Source: Nonomuraea sediminis
GTDB taxonomy: Bacteria; Actinomycetota; Actinomycetes; Streptosporangiales; Streptosporangiaceae
NCBI RefSeq assembly: GCF_018531495.1
Contig: NZ_JAHDTI010000012.1
Coordinates: 248,001-312,000 of the forward strand
Reading direction: 5' to 3'
Length of the DNA: 64,000 bases
The notes under the pieces were generated by a model. That model was not told the origin of the DNA. It searched no databases and was given only the letters and a program-made list of their open reading frames with translations. Shown one piece after another: positions 31,080 through 42,162 of this stretch. Both the position numbers and the translations under genes were made by a program. How positions within the stretch are numbered: position 1 is the stretch's first letter; each line of letters starts with the position of its first letter.

Positions 31080-32220
31080 TGGTGGCGTTGGCCAGGCCGC
31101 CCGCCTCGCACATGGTCTGCAGGCCGTAGCGGGCGCCGCGCTCGCGCAGCGCGTTGACCAGGGTGGTCATGATGCGCGCCCCGCTGGCGCCCAGCGGGTG
31201 GCCGAGCGCGATGGCGCCGCCCTTGACGTTGACCTTGGCCGGGTCGGCGCCCGTCTCCTGCAGCCAGGCCAGCACCACGCTGGCGAAAGCCTCGTTGACC
31301 TCGAACAGGTCGATGTCGCCCAACTCCAGCCCCGCCCGGCGCAGCACCTTCTCCGTGGCCGGGATGACCCCGGTCAGCATGAGCAGCGGGTCGGACCCGG
31401 TCACGGCGAAGGAGTGCAGCCGGGCCAGCGGCCGCAGCCCCAGCCTGGCCGCCACCTCGCTGGTGGTGATGAGGACGGCTGCCGCCCCGTCGTTGGTCGG
31501 GCTGGTGTTGCCCGCGGTGACCGACCAGTCGATCTGGGGGAACCGCTCGCCGTACCCGGGGTCCTGGAAGGCGGGCTTCAGGCCTGACAGGATCTCCACC
31601 GTGGTCGAGGGCCGGATCGACTCGTCGCGGGTGAGGCCGGCGATCGGCGCGAGCTCGGCGGAGAAGTCGGCGGCGGCGGCCTTGGCGTGCGAGCCGGCCG
31701 AGAAGGCGTCCATCTGCTCGCGCGACAGTGACCACTTGGCCGAGATCAGCTCGGCGCTGATGCCCTGGGGCACCAGCCCGTCGGGGAAGCGCGCCGCCAT
31801 GCCGGGGCCGAACGGGTCGGCGCCCGCCGGGACGTTGGACCACATCGGCACCCGGCTCATCGACTCCACTCCGCAGGCCACGACCAGGTCGTAGGAGCCG
31901 GACATGACGCCCTGGGCGGCGAAGTGGATCGCCTGCTGCGACGAGCCGCACTGCCGGTCGACGGTGACCGCGGGCACCGAGTCGGGGAATCCGGCCGCCA
32001 GCCAGGCGTAGCGGGTGGTGTTCATGGCCTGCTCGGCGACCTGGTCGACGCAGCCGCCGATGACGTCGTCGACCAGCTCGGGCGCGACCCCGGCGCGCTC
32101 GATCAGCTGACGCAGGGTGTGGGCGAGCAGGTCGACCGGATGGACTCCGTGCAGGGCGCCGGTGGGCTTGCCCTTGCCGATGGGAGTGCGCACGGCTTCG
32201 ACGATGACAGCGTCCCGCAT
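31057..32220 (-). CDS. Acetyl-CoA acetyltransferase / thiolase (FadA type)
   Basis: The 387-residue enzyme has all thiolase active-site regions: nucleophile Cys in VDRQCGSSQQAIHFA (about residue 89), NEAFASV, the His in GGAIALGHPLGASGARI, and the second Cys in LQTMCEAGGLANA. It condenses or cleaves 3-ketoacyl-CoA in beta-oxidation or related pathways. GGAGGG precedes the ATG. It is divergent from the HxlR-TetR fusion regulator at 32276, which is likely to control it, placing it in a regulated fatty-acid or sterol-type catabolic step. Confidence 0.94.
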   Translation of the reverse strand: MRDAVIVEAVRTPIGKGKPTGALHGVHPVDLLAHTLRQLIERAGVAPELVDDVIGGCVDQVAEQAMNTTRYAWLAAGFPDSVPAVTVDRQCGSSQQAIHFAAQGVMSGSYDLVVACGVESMSRVPMWSNVPAGADPFGPGMAARFPDGLVPQGISAELISAKWSLSREQMDAFSAGSHAKAAAADFSAELAPIAGLTRDESIRPSTTVEILSGLKPAFQDPGYGERFPQIDWSVTAGNTSPTNDGAAAVLITTSEVAARLGLRPLARLHSFAVTGSDPLLMLTGVIPATEKVLRRAGLELGDIDLFEVNEAFASVVLAWLQETGADPAKVNVKGGAIALGHPLGASGARIMTTLVNALRERGARYGLQTMCEAGGLANATIIENLAG

Positions 32221-32275
32221 TGCTACCCTCCAGTAAGTTTGAATTCTGGACGTACATTAGCACTAGGGTGAGATC

Positions 32276-33322
32276 ATGACGACTCCACGTCCCTGCTCGA
32301 TCGCGGACACGCTGGCCGTGGTGGGGGAGAAGTACTCGCTGCTGGTGCTGCGCGAGGTGTTCTTCGGCGTGCGCAGGTTCGAGGACATGGCACGCAACAT
32401 CGGCGCGCCCAGGGACGTGCTCGCCGCGCGGCTCAAGCACCTGGTGGAGGCCGGGGTGCTGGAGAAGGTGCCCTACAGCGGGCGCCGCTTCGAGTACCAC
32501 CCGACGCCGGCGGGCGAGGAGCTGCGCGACGTGCTGCACGTGCTGCGCCAGTGGGGCGACCGGCACCTGGTCGACCGTCCGCCGGTGGTCTTCGAGCACT
32601 CCTGCGGCTCGATCCTGGACCCGGCCGTCGTCTGCCGCTCCTGCGGCCACACCGTCGCCGGGGGTTCCCTGCGCGTCGTCGACGGGGAACACGATCACGA
32701 CGTGGTCTCCGAGAGCGCGGAAGCGCCGGGCCCGGCCTTCCGGCGGTCGGCGGGATCGGCGCGGGGCGAGGCCAGGCGGCGCGAGCTGCTCGAGCGCGTC
32801 ACCGACGACCTGGCCGCCAACGGGCTGGTGGACTTCTCGCTACGGCGGGCCGCCCGCGCCGCGGGGACCACGCACAAGGTGCTCCTCTACCACTTCGGCG
32901 GTGCCGACGACCTGCTCAGGCAGGCCGTCGTCCGGCTGCGCGAGCGCCGCATCGGCAACGCGCTGGCCGCCGCTTCGGGGAGCACGTTGACCGACAGGAT
33001 CCGCGCGGTGTGGCGCGTGCTCGAGCGCCCGGAGTCGGGCCTGCGCGTGCTCGACCAGGCCATCGGCCTGGCGATGTACGACCCGGACCGCTACGGCGAG
33101 CTCGGCCGCGAGGCCTCCCGCCAGTACCTGCCCACGCTGCTGTCCTTCTGCCCGCCCGGCTGGCCGGAGCAGCGCAAGCTGGAGGTCTCCCAGCTCGTCC
33201 TGGCCACCCTGCGCGGCCTCCTGGTCGAGCTGCTCACCAGCGGCGACGAGCAGGCCGTCGAGGCGGGCTTCCAAACCCTCCTCCGCGCCCTGGAACGCGA
33301 GGAGGCCGTGGACAGAGTATGA
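32276..33322 (+). CDS. HxlR-TetR fusion transcriptional regulator
   Basis: The 348-residue protein joins two complete DNA-binding regulators in one frame. Residues 1-125 are HxlR: CSIADTLAVVGEKYSLLVLR, DVLAARLKHLVEAGVLEKVP and the Cys cluster CGSILDPAVVCRSCG. Residues about 160-348 are TetR: ARRRELLERVTDDLAANGLV, DFSLRRAARAAGTTHKVLLY and an all-helical ligand domain. The frame is open throughout with uniform codon use and no internal start is needed. It is divergent from the thiolase gene and followed by a hydrolase gene behind the palindrome at 33320-33335. It probably reads two signals or binds two sites. Confidence 0.88.
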   Translation: MTTPRPCSIADTLAVVGEKYSLLVLREVFFGVRRFEDMARNIGAPRDVLAARLKHLVEAGVLEKVPYSGRRFEYHPTPAGEELRDVLHVLRQWGDRHLVDRPPVVFEHSCGSILDPAVVCRSCGHTVAGGSLRVVDGEHDHDVVSESAEAPGPAFRRSAGSARGEARRRELLERVTDDLAANGLVDFSLRRAARAAGTTHKVLLYHFGGADDLLRQAVVRLRERRIGNALAAASGSTLTDRIRAVWRVLERPESGLRVLDQAIGLAMYDPDRYGELGREASRQYLPTLLSFCPPGWPEQRKLEVSQLVLATLRGLLVELLTSGDEQAVEAGFQTLLRALEREEAVDRV

Positions 33323-33335
33323 ACCACGTGGTTCA
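33320..33335. promoter_or_regulatory. Perfect 16-bp palindrome TGAACCACGTGGTTCA
   Basis: This perfect palindrome overlaps the stop codon of the HxlR-TetR fusion gene and ends ten bases before the ATG of the alpha/beta hydrolase gene. Its symmetry and length suit a TetR-type dimer. Control of the hydrolase gene by the fusion regulator is the simplest inference. Confidence 0.72.
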
Positions 33336-33345
33336 CTTCTGAGGT

Positions 33346-34194
33346 ATGAAGACGATCGAGCTGTCGGCCGGGACGATCGAGTACGAGGACACCGGCGAGG
33401 GCCCGGTGCTCGTGCTGCTGCACGGGTTGATGATGGACGCCACCCTCTGGCGGGACGTGATCGCCGACCTCGCCGCCGACCACCGCTGCGTCGCCCCCAC
33501 GCTGCCCATGGGCGCCCACCGCCGGGCGATGCGCCAGGACGCGGACCTGTCGCTCACCGGACTGGCCGAACTGGTGGAGGAGTTCCTCGAGCGGCTCGAC
33601 CTACGCGAGGTGACCCTGGTCGGCAACGACACCGGCGGCGCCCTGGTCCAGCTCGTGATGCGGGGCGGATCGGAGCGCGTGGCGCGCGTCGTGCTGATCT
33701 CGTGCGACGCCTTCGACAACTTCCCGCCGGGCCTGACCGGCAGGACGCTGGTGGCGACGGGCAAGCTGCCGCCCGCGCTGTTCGGCGCGTTCATGCAGCA
33801 GATGCGGCTGCGCCTGGTACGGCGCCTGCCGATCGCGTTCGGCTGGCTGACCAGGCGCGGCGACGCCGCCACCGCCCGCTGGATGCGGCCCGTGCTGCGG
33901 CAGCCCGACATCCGCCGCGACACGGTCAAACTGCTCCGCGCGGCCGCCGCGGAAAAGGACTTCCTCACCGACTCGTCCGAGTGGCTGCCCACCTTCCAGA
34001 GGCCGGCCCTGATCGTGTGGGCGAGCCAGGACCGCGTCATGCCGCCCGAGCACGGCCGCCGCCTGGCCGCTCTGCTCCCACAGGCCGAGCTGGCCGAGAT
34101 CGACGACAGCTACACGCTGGTTCCCCTGGACCAGCCCGAACGCCTGTCCGCACTGGTCCGCAAGTTCACGACCGTCCGGCAGCAGTCAGGTTGA
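33346..34194 (+). CDS. Alpha/beta hydrolase with Asp nucleophile
   Basis: The 282-residue protein is an alpha/beta hydrolase with oxyanion region LLHGLMMDATLWRDV and nucleophile elbow LVGNDTGGALVQLV. The elbow holds Asp rather than Ser, the pattern of haloalkane dehalogenases and epoxide hydrolases. The acid lies in VWASQDRVMPPEHGRRL; the expected His near the end is not clear (DDSYTLVPLDQPERL), so activity needs care. A cap domain sits in the middle. It follows the HxlR-TetR gene and the 16-bp palindrome. Confidence 0.87.
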   Translation: MKTIELSAGTIEYEDTGEGPVLVLLHGLMMDATLWRDVIADLAADHRCVAPTLPMGAHRRAMRQDADLSLTGLAELVEEFLERLDLREVTLVGNDTGGALVQLVMRGGSERVARVVLISCDAFDNFPPGLTGRTLVATGKLPPALFGAFMQQMRLRLVRRLPIAFGWLTRRGDAATARWMRPVLRQPDIRRDTVKLLRAAAAEKDFLTDSSEWLPTFQRPALIVWASQDRVMPPEHGRRLAALLPQAELAEIDDSYTLVPLDQPERLSALVRKFTTVRQQSG

Positions 34195-35347
34195 CGAGGA
34201 CCTGGGTGCCCCGCCCCGTCTGATACCAGAACATGCCCTCCTCCGCATTCAGCGTGGGCGGGGCCTGGTCACCCCGGCGCGTCGGAATGGAGAACAACTG
34301 GCCGGTGCGTCCGGTCGCGAGATCGTACACGGCGACCGCCGCGCCACCGGCGCTCTTCTGGTTGAGCAGGATGAAGCGGCCCGAGTACAGCTCGTCACCC
34401 TGGGCGGTGCCCGGCAGTCCATGCAAGCCGGTGCCGTCGCGCCGCCAGGACTCGACGCCGTTGACGCACCACGTCACTCCGCACGCGTTCCAGGAGCTTC
34501 GCCCGGCGGGAGGGACGGCGTCCCTGCGCTCGTCGGTGAGGACGTTCCTGACGTGCTCCATGGGGCGCGGGACCGGGTGATCCAGCGTCCTGTCCTGCGG
34601 TGGCCACCCGGCCCATGGCCAGTCGAGGAGGTAGTAGCCCCGCGTACCCTGGACCAGAGACGGCTGCCCGCCCCGCAGCGGGACCCGGTAGACGCCGCCG
34701 TCGTAGGGCGACCACACGGCCATGCCGTCGGCCACTGCCAGGTCGATCCCGCCGTAGCTGTTGTCGCTGGTGACCAGGCCGGTGATCGAGGCCAGCCGCC
34801 GAGGCGTGCCGCCGGTGACGGGCACCGCCCAGATCTCGGTCATGCGGTCCCGGAACGTCGACCACGCCAGGTACCCGTCGCCGAAGACCAGCGGCGCGTT
34901 CATCACCCTTACGTCCCGGATCTGCGCGATCCGGGTGAACCGACGGGTGTCCACGTCGTAGGACCAGATCCCGCTGAGCCGGTTCCGGGTGAGCCCTCGC
35001 CCCACCACCACCCGGTCGCTGACGAACACGTCCGGTTTGAACATCCCCCCGTCGGGCCCCATGGTCGGGATCTCGTGCACCGCACCCGGCCACACCCGAG
35101 TCACCGGCGGCGCGAGCGTCCCGCTGGACAGCGTCGGCCGTACCGCCGGTGCGGGCAGAGTGACCGTACGCGTCGCCACGACGGTGACCGTGACCACCAG
35201 CACGATCGCGGCCGCCACCGCCACGGGCGCCCACCAGTCGCGCGCCCGCCCGGACGACGGGGGCGGCAGCGTGGACCGCCCGTCGTCGCGCACGGTCTCG
35301 GCCTTGGCGCGCATCGCGTCCCTGAGCCGGTCCTCGATGGTGGTCAT
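34166..35347 (-). CDS. Membrane-anchored beta-propeller-like protein, partner of SigE-type sigma factor
   Basis: The 393-residue protein has a 38-residue cytosolic N-terminus (MTTIEDRLRDAMRAKAETVR), one membrane helix (VAVAAAIVLVVTVTVVATRT, about 42-61), and a long extracytoplasmic domain with repeated strands of the TolB/propeller kind (GIWSYDVDTRRFTRIAQIRD, IWAVPVTGGTPRRLASITG, VAVYDLATGRTGQLF). Its ATG overlaps the sigma gene stop. Position and topology suggest an anti-sigma or sensor protein, although no zinc-binding anti-sigma motif is present. The end overlaps the convergent hydrolase gene by 29 bases. Confidence 0.82.
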   Translation of the reverse strand: MTTIEDRLRDAMRAKAETVRDDGRSTLPPPSSGRARDWWAPVAVAAAIVLVVTVTVVATRTVTLPAPAVRPTLSSGTLAPPVTRVWPGAVHEIPTMGPDGGMFKPDVFVSDRVVVGRGLTRNRLSGIWSYDVDTRRFTRIAQIRDVRVMNAPLVFGDGYLAWSTFRDRMTEIWAVPVTGGTPRRLASITGLVTSDNSYGGIDLAVADGMAVWSPYDGGVYRVPLRGGQPSLVQGTRGYYLLDWPWAGWPPQDRTLDHPVPRPMEHVRNVLTDERRDAVPPAGRSSWNACGVTWCVNGVESWRRDGTGLHGLPGTAQGDELYSGRFILLNQKSAGGAAVAVYDLATGRTGQLFSIPTRRGDQAPPTLNAEEGMFWYQTGRGTQVLVNLTAAGRS

Positions 35348-35862
35348 GGCCTGCCTCCCAGTTCGCGCTCGAGCCGCTCCAGGGCCCTGGAGGCGGTAGA
35401 CCGCACCGTGCTCTGCCTGAGGCCTGTCACCTCGGCAATGTCGGCGTCGGACAGGTCGAGGTAGTAGCGCAGCACGAGCACCTCGCGCTGCCGCGCGGGT
35501 AACCGGCCGAGCGCGGCCAGCATCTCCTGCCGCGACTCGCCGAGCAGCGCGGCCGACTCCGCGGAGTCCACCGGCTCGTCCGTCCGCCACCGCGCGGCCC
35601 TGGCGGCGACGCCGCGTCTGCGCAGCACTGAGCGCGAGCCGTTCAGCACGCAGACACGGATGTAGGTCAGGGTGAGCGTCTCGGGCCGCTTGCCGTGCAG
35701 TCTGGAGAAGACGTCCTGCACGACGTCCTCCGCGCTCTCCCGGTCGCCCACGAGCAGTACGGCCAGCCGTACCAGAGCGAGCCGATGCTCGCGATACAGG
35801 CCCGCCAGTACCGCCTCGGTTCGGGGCGGCGCGGGGGCGCGAGCGACCATCTCACCGTTCAT
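35344..35862 (-). CDS. ECF sigma factor, SigE family
   Basis: The 172-residue protein has sigma region 2 (LYREHRLALVRLAVLLVGDR, ESAEDVVQDVFSRLHG) and region 4 (ALGRLPARQREVLVLRYYLD, DADIAEVTGLRQSTVRSTAS) and matches the actinobacterial SigE-like group. It directs RNA polymerase to specific promoters, probably in response to the membrane protein encoded downstream. The start is uncertain: ATG 35862 (MNGEMVARA) is used, ATG 35850 is possible; neither has a strong ribosome site. Confidence 0.9.
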   Translation of the reverse strand: MNGEMVARAPAPPRTEAVLAGLYREHRLALVRLAVLLVGDRESAEDVVQDVFSRLHGKRPETLTLTYIRVCVLNGSRSVLRRRGVAARAARWRTDEPVDSAESAALLGESRQEMLAALGRLPARQREVLVLRYYLDLSDADIAEVTGLRQSTVRSTASRALERLERELGGRP

Positions 35863-35927
35863 GCATGAAGAACGCGCGGTAGCGTCGATCCGCTGCATGT
35901 GTTCTTGGGTCGATGCTCGTGATTTCT

Positions 35928-35944
35928 ACCGTACACTGTACGGT
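35928..35944. promoter_or_regulatory. Perfect palindrome ACCGTACACTGTACGGT at helicase start
   Basis: Eight-base arms flank a single C. The palindrome ends one base before the GTG of the SNF2 helicase gene, so a bound regulator would block transcription or translation of the helicase-SWIM pair. The sequence is of the TetR-operator kind; no TetR gene adjoins it, so its partner may be encoded elsewhere. Confidence 0.75.
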
Positions 35945-35945
35945 T

Positions 35946-38587
<2,642 letters not shown>

Positions 38588-38591
<4 letters not shown>

Positions 38592-39679
38592 CCGACGCCA
38601 AGGGTTTCGCCGCCTTCCCCGCCCAGCGGGCGGGAGCCCCGTTCGCCACCACCTGGTGGGGCCGCTCGTGGATCAAGGCCCTCGAGGACACCTCGCTCGA
38701 CCAGGGCCTGCTGCGCAAGGGCCGCGCCTACGCCAAGACCGGACAGGTCGGCCCCATCACCGTCAGCCCCGGCAGGCTGGCCGCCGTCACCGAGAACGAG
38801 TACGACACCGTGATGACCGTCGAGCAGCTCTCCGACGCCGAATGGGACCGCTTCCTGGACCAGATCGCCTCCCAGACCGGCCACCTGGCCGCGCTGCTCG
38901 AGGGCGAGGTGCCGCACGCGCTGGCCGACGCAGGGATGCCGCTGCTGCCCACGGTCGGCGACCTGGAGCCCGACTGCTCGTGCCCTGACTGGGGGCACCC
39001 CTGCAAGCACGCCGCCGCGCTGTGCTACCAGGCCTCCTGGCTGCTGGACGCCGACCCGTTCGTGCTGTTGCTGCTGCGCGGCCGCGGCCGCGGCGACCTG
39101 ATCGAGGCCCTGCAGTCCCGCGACGCCCCCGCCGAAGGGGTGCCGGTCGAGGAGGCGTACGCGCTCGGCGTGCCGCCGCTGCCCGAGCCGCCGCCGCTCG
39201 AGTTCGCCTTCCAGCCGCTCGACCTGGAGCCTGCCGACGGGGTGGAGGTGGGCGCCCTGGCCGTGCTGGCCGCCGACGCCGCCGCCCGGGCGCGGGAGCT
39301 GCTGGTGCACGGGCGGCTTGCCGTACTGACCGAGTATCAGGACCGCGTACGGCTGGCCGCCGCGCACGGCCTGGAGGTGGGGCTCGGAGCGGCCGTGCAG
39401 GCGTGGCGCCACGGCGGCGCCGGCGGGCTCGAGGCGCTGGAGTCGGCGTGGACGCCGCCGCGACAGGAGCTGGCCAGGGCACGGGCGCTGCTGGCGGAGG
39501 CCTGGGAGGGCGAGGCGCCGCAGGTGCAGGAGTGGCGCAACCGGTGGACGATCGGTGCGCTGCAGCTGCGCTTCGGGCGTGACGGCCGGTGGTACCCGTT
39601 CACCGAACGGGAGGGCGAGTGGTGGCCGTCGGGTCCGCCCGAGCGCGACCCGTGGGCCTTCAAGCCGGGAGCCTCGTAG
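38588..39679 (+). CDS. SWIM zinc-finger protein, partner of SNF2 ATPase
   Basis: The 363-residue protein carries one SWIM finger, CSCPDWGHPCKHAAALCYQ (about residues 130-148), with the CxC...CxH zinc ligands, preceded by AKTGQVGPITVSPGRLAAVT. SWIM domains bind DNA or protein. The N-terminal FATTWWGRSWIKALE block is typical of the bacterial SNF2-associated SWIM family. Its ATG overlaps the helicase stop, so both proteins are made together and likely act as a complex. Function in DNA or RNA transactions is inferred. Confidence 0.93.
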
Positions 39680-39759
39680 CCGACCTGTGGTTTTCCGCAG
39701 GGTGAGTGGGGGATGCGCCTCATTCCGGGCCCAGGTCGGCTCTTCCTAGCCTCGTGGGC

Positions 39760-40368
39760 ATGACGGACTGGGTAGTCGAACTCATGGACAAGCTGGGCGC
39801 TCCTGGCGCGGCCCTGGCGATCGCGCTGGAGAACCTGTTCCCGCCGCTGCCGAGCGAGGTGATCCTGCCGCTGTCGGGCTTCACCGCCGCCCGCGGCCGG
39901 ATGGACCTGGTCGAGGCGCTGGTGTGGACCACGCTCGGCTCGGTGGTGGGCGCAGTCGCGCTGTACTGGGTGGGCGCGGTGCTGGGGCGCGAACGGGTGC
40001 TGGCGATCGCGGCGCGCCTGCCGCTGGTCAAGGCCTCCGACATCGAGAAGACGGAGGCGTGGTTCCTGCGGCACGGCCGCAAGACGGTGTTCTTCGGGCG
40101 GATGATCCCGATCTTCCGCAGCCTGATCTCGGTGCCCGCGGGGGTGGAGCGCATGCCGCTGCCGACGTTCCTGCTGCTGACCACCGCGGGCAGCGCCCTG
40201 TGGAACACGGCATTCGTGCTGGCTGGATACTTTCTTGGCGAGAACTGGACATTGGTGGAGGCATACGTGGGGGCAGGGACGAACGTGGTGATCGGGGTGG
40301 TGGCCCTGGCCATGGCGGTCTTCGTCGTGGTCCGGCTGACCGAGCGCCGCCGCGGCCGCCACCGCTGA
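39760..40368 (+). CDS. DedA-family membrane protein
   Basis: The 202-residue protein is a DedA/SNARE-associated (VTT) membrane protein: ENLFPPLPSEVILPLSGFTA at the re-entrant loop, EKTEAWFLRHGRKTVFFGRM and the conserved Arg in MIPIFRSLISVPAG. DedA proteins help recycle lipid carriers such as undecaprenyl phosphate or phosphatidylethanolamine. The ATG at 39760 has no ribosome site; TAGCCT lies nine bases upstream, consistent with a leaderless message. The kinase gene follows ten bases later. Confidence 0.92.
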   Translation: MTDWVVELMDKLGAPGAALAIALENLFPPLPSEVILPLSGFTAARGRMDLVEALVWTTLGSVVGAVALYWVGAVLGRERVLAIAARLPLVKASDIEKTEAWFLRHGRKTVFFGRMIPIFRSLISVPAGVERMPLPTFLLLTTAGSALWNTAFVLAGYFLGENWTLVEAYVGAGTNVVIGVVALAMAVFVVVRLTERRRGRHR

Positions 40369-40377
40369 GGGGGCTCG

Positions 40378-41466
40378 GTGACCGGGATTCGGGTGCTCGG
40401 CGTGGTGGCGCTCGGTGCGCTGACGGCACTGGCCGAGCTGGTCTTCCTGCTGGTGACGCTGCCGTTCCTGACGCGGCGGAAGGTGCGGGCGGCAGCCGTA
40501 CGGCTGGCGTTGTTCGAGGCGCGGCGGCTGGGCATCTCGGACGGCGAGCTGGAGCCGCGCCGGCGGGAGGTGCGCTACCTGGCGCTGCGGGCGCCGGTCG
40601 GGATCCTGGGCGGCGTGGTGGTCGGCCTGCTGGTGATCGGCGTCGTGACCGGGGTCAGGATCGTGTGGACGTGGAGCGTGGGGGAGGCCTTCGACGGGAT
40701 GGCCCCCACGGTGCCGATCGTGCTCTACCTCGGGCTGCTCGGCCTGGTGCTGCTGTTCCTCGACCTGTCGGGGGTGGCCGGGGTGCACGCGCTCGAGCGG
40801 CGCCTGGCCAGGCGGCTGCTGGGGCCCGACCCCACCGAGGCGCTGCGCCGCCGCATCGCCGAGCTGGCCGAGAGCAGGGCCGGGATCGTGGCGGCGGTCG
40901 ACTCCGAGCGCCGCCGCATCGAACGCGACCTGCACGACGGGCTCCAGCAGCGCCTGGTGGCACTGTCGATGCTGGTGGGCAGGGCCAGAAGGGGCCGTCC
41001 CGAACTGCTGGAGCAGGCGCACGAGCAGGCCCAGCAGGCGCTGGCCGAGCTGCGGGAGGTGGCCTGGCGGGTGTACCCGAGCGCGCTGGACGCGCTCGGG
41101 CTCGGCGAGGCGCTTGCCGGGGTGGCCGAGCGCGCCGGCATCCCCGTGCACATCAGGTCGGTGCCGCCGGAGCGGCTGCCGATGGCGGTGGAGACGGTGG
41201 CCTACTTCGTCGTCAGCGAGGCCGTCACCAACGCCGCCAAGCACGCCGGAGCCGCCCGTATCACCGTTGACGTCCATCGAGAGGACAGCATGATCATCGT
41301 TCGTGTGGAGGACGACGGCGCGGGAGGCGCCGTCGCCTCCGGGGGCGGCCTGTCGGGTCTGGCCCGCCGGGTGGCGGCCCTGGACGGCCGTTTCGAGGTG
41401 GCCAGCCCGGCGGGCGGCCCCACCACGATCACCGCCCGGCTGCCGGAGAAGGCGGAGACGCCGTGA
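40378..41466 (+). CDS. Sensor histidine kinase, NarL/DesK type
   Basis: The 362-residue kinase has membrane helices at about residues 7-30, 72-95 and 110-130 and the phosphoacceptor block IERDLHDGLQQRLVALSMLV typical of HisKA_3, then an HATPase domain (FVVSEAVTNAAKHA, VEDDGAGG, GLSGLARRVAALDG). GTG start. It is followed with a four-base overlap by a LuxR-type regulator, and preceded by DedA on the same strand, so a role in envelope sensing is plausible. Confidence 0.92.
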   Translation: MTGIRVLGVVALGALTALAELVFLLVTLPFLTRRKVRAAAVRLALFEARRLGISDGELEPRRREVRYLALRAPVGILGGVVVGLLVIGVVTGVRIVWTWSVGEAFDGMAPTVPIVLYLGLLGLVLLFLDLSGVAGVHALERRLARRLLGPDPTEALRRRIAELAESRAGIVAAVDSERRRIERDLHDGLQQRLVALSMLVGRARRGRPELLEQAHEQAQQALAELREVAWRVYPSALDALGLGEALAGVAERAGIPVHIRSVPPERLPMAVETVAYFVVSEAVTNAAKHAGAARITVDVHREDSMIIVRVEDDGAGGAVASGGGLSGLARRVAALDGRFEVASPAGGPTTITARLPEKAETP

Positions 41467-42107
41467 GGGTGATGCTGGCCGAGGACTCCACGCTGCTGCG
41501 GGAGGGTCTGGTGCGGCTGCTGCAGGAGGAGGAGCACGAGGTGCTCGCCGCGGTGGGCGATGCGGACGCGCTGGTGGACGCGGTGGCCGCCGACCAGCCG
41601 GACGTGGTGGTGGTCGACGTGCGGATGCCGCCCACGCACACCGACGAGGGGCTGCGGGCGGCGCTGGAGATCCGGCGCCGCTGGCCGCGGGTGTGCGTGC
41701 TGGTGCTGTCGCAGTACGTGGAGAAGAAGTACGCCACCGAGCTGATGAGCGGTGACGTGGCGGGCGTCGGCTACCTGCTGAAGGACCGGGTGGCGCAGGT
41801 GGGCGACTTCCTGGACGCGCTCGAGCGGGTGGGCGCGGGCGGGGCGGCCTTCGACCCCGAGGTGGTGCGCCAGCTGCTGGCCCGCACCAGCCAGGTCGAC
41901 CCGCTGGCCACGCTCACGCCGCGCGAACGGGACGTGCTCGAACGCATGGCGCAGGGGATGACCAACGCCTCGATCGCCCAGGAGCTGCACGTGTCGCAGA
42001 GCGCGGTGGAAAAGCATGTCAACGCGCTGTTCGACAAGCTGCGCCTGTCGCACACCACCGGCTACAGCCGCAGGGTGCTGGCGGTGCTGAGGTTCCTCGA
42101 GTCTTGA
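41463..42107 (+). CDS. LuxR/NarL-family response regulator
   Basis: The 214-residue protein has a receiver domain (MLAEDSTLLREGLVRLLQEE, phosphoacceptor in VVVVDVRMPP at about residue 53, GYLLKDRV) and a LuxR helix-turn-helix (LTPRERDVLERMAQGMTNAS, LHVSQSAVEKHVNALFDKLR). It is the partner of the kinase at 40378-41466. The TxxHTDEGL variation after the phosphorylation site is common in this subgroup. Targets unknown. Confidence 0.94.
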   Translation: MRVMLAEDSTLLREGLVRLLQEEEHEVLAAVGDADALVDAVAADQPDVVVVDVRMPPTHTDEGLRAALEIRRRWPRVCVLVLSQYVEKKYATELMSGDVAGVGYLLKDRVAQVGDFLDALERVGAGGAAFDPEVVRQLLARTSQVDPLATLTPRERDVLERMAQGMTNASIAQELHVSQSAVEKHVNALFDKLRLSHTTGYSRRVLAVLRFLES

Positions 42108-42121
42108 CAAATATAATTGTC
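42104..42121 (+). promoter_or_regulatory. AT-rich promoter/operator island
   Basis: TTGACAAATATAATTGTC is strikingly AT-rich for this DNA. It holds both a consensus TTGACA and a consensus TATAAT (42112-42117) and is a near-perfect inverted repeat (GACAA...TTGTC with one mismatched pair). It lies 42 bases before the RibD-like gene at 42163, which has GAAGGAG as ribosome site. A repressor site or promoter core for that gene is likely. Confidence 0.6.
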
Positions 42122-42162
42122 GGTGAGAGGTTGGGGGCACGGCAACCGAAGGAGCGTGCGCC

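Noticed and set aside
39337..41277. Long minus-strand frame opposite SWIM, DedA and kinase genes
   Set aside because: Composition is His/Arg/Gln-rich shadow of the plus-strand genes and there is no family signature.
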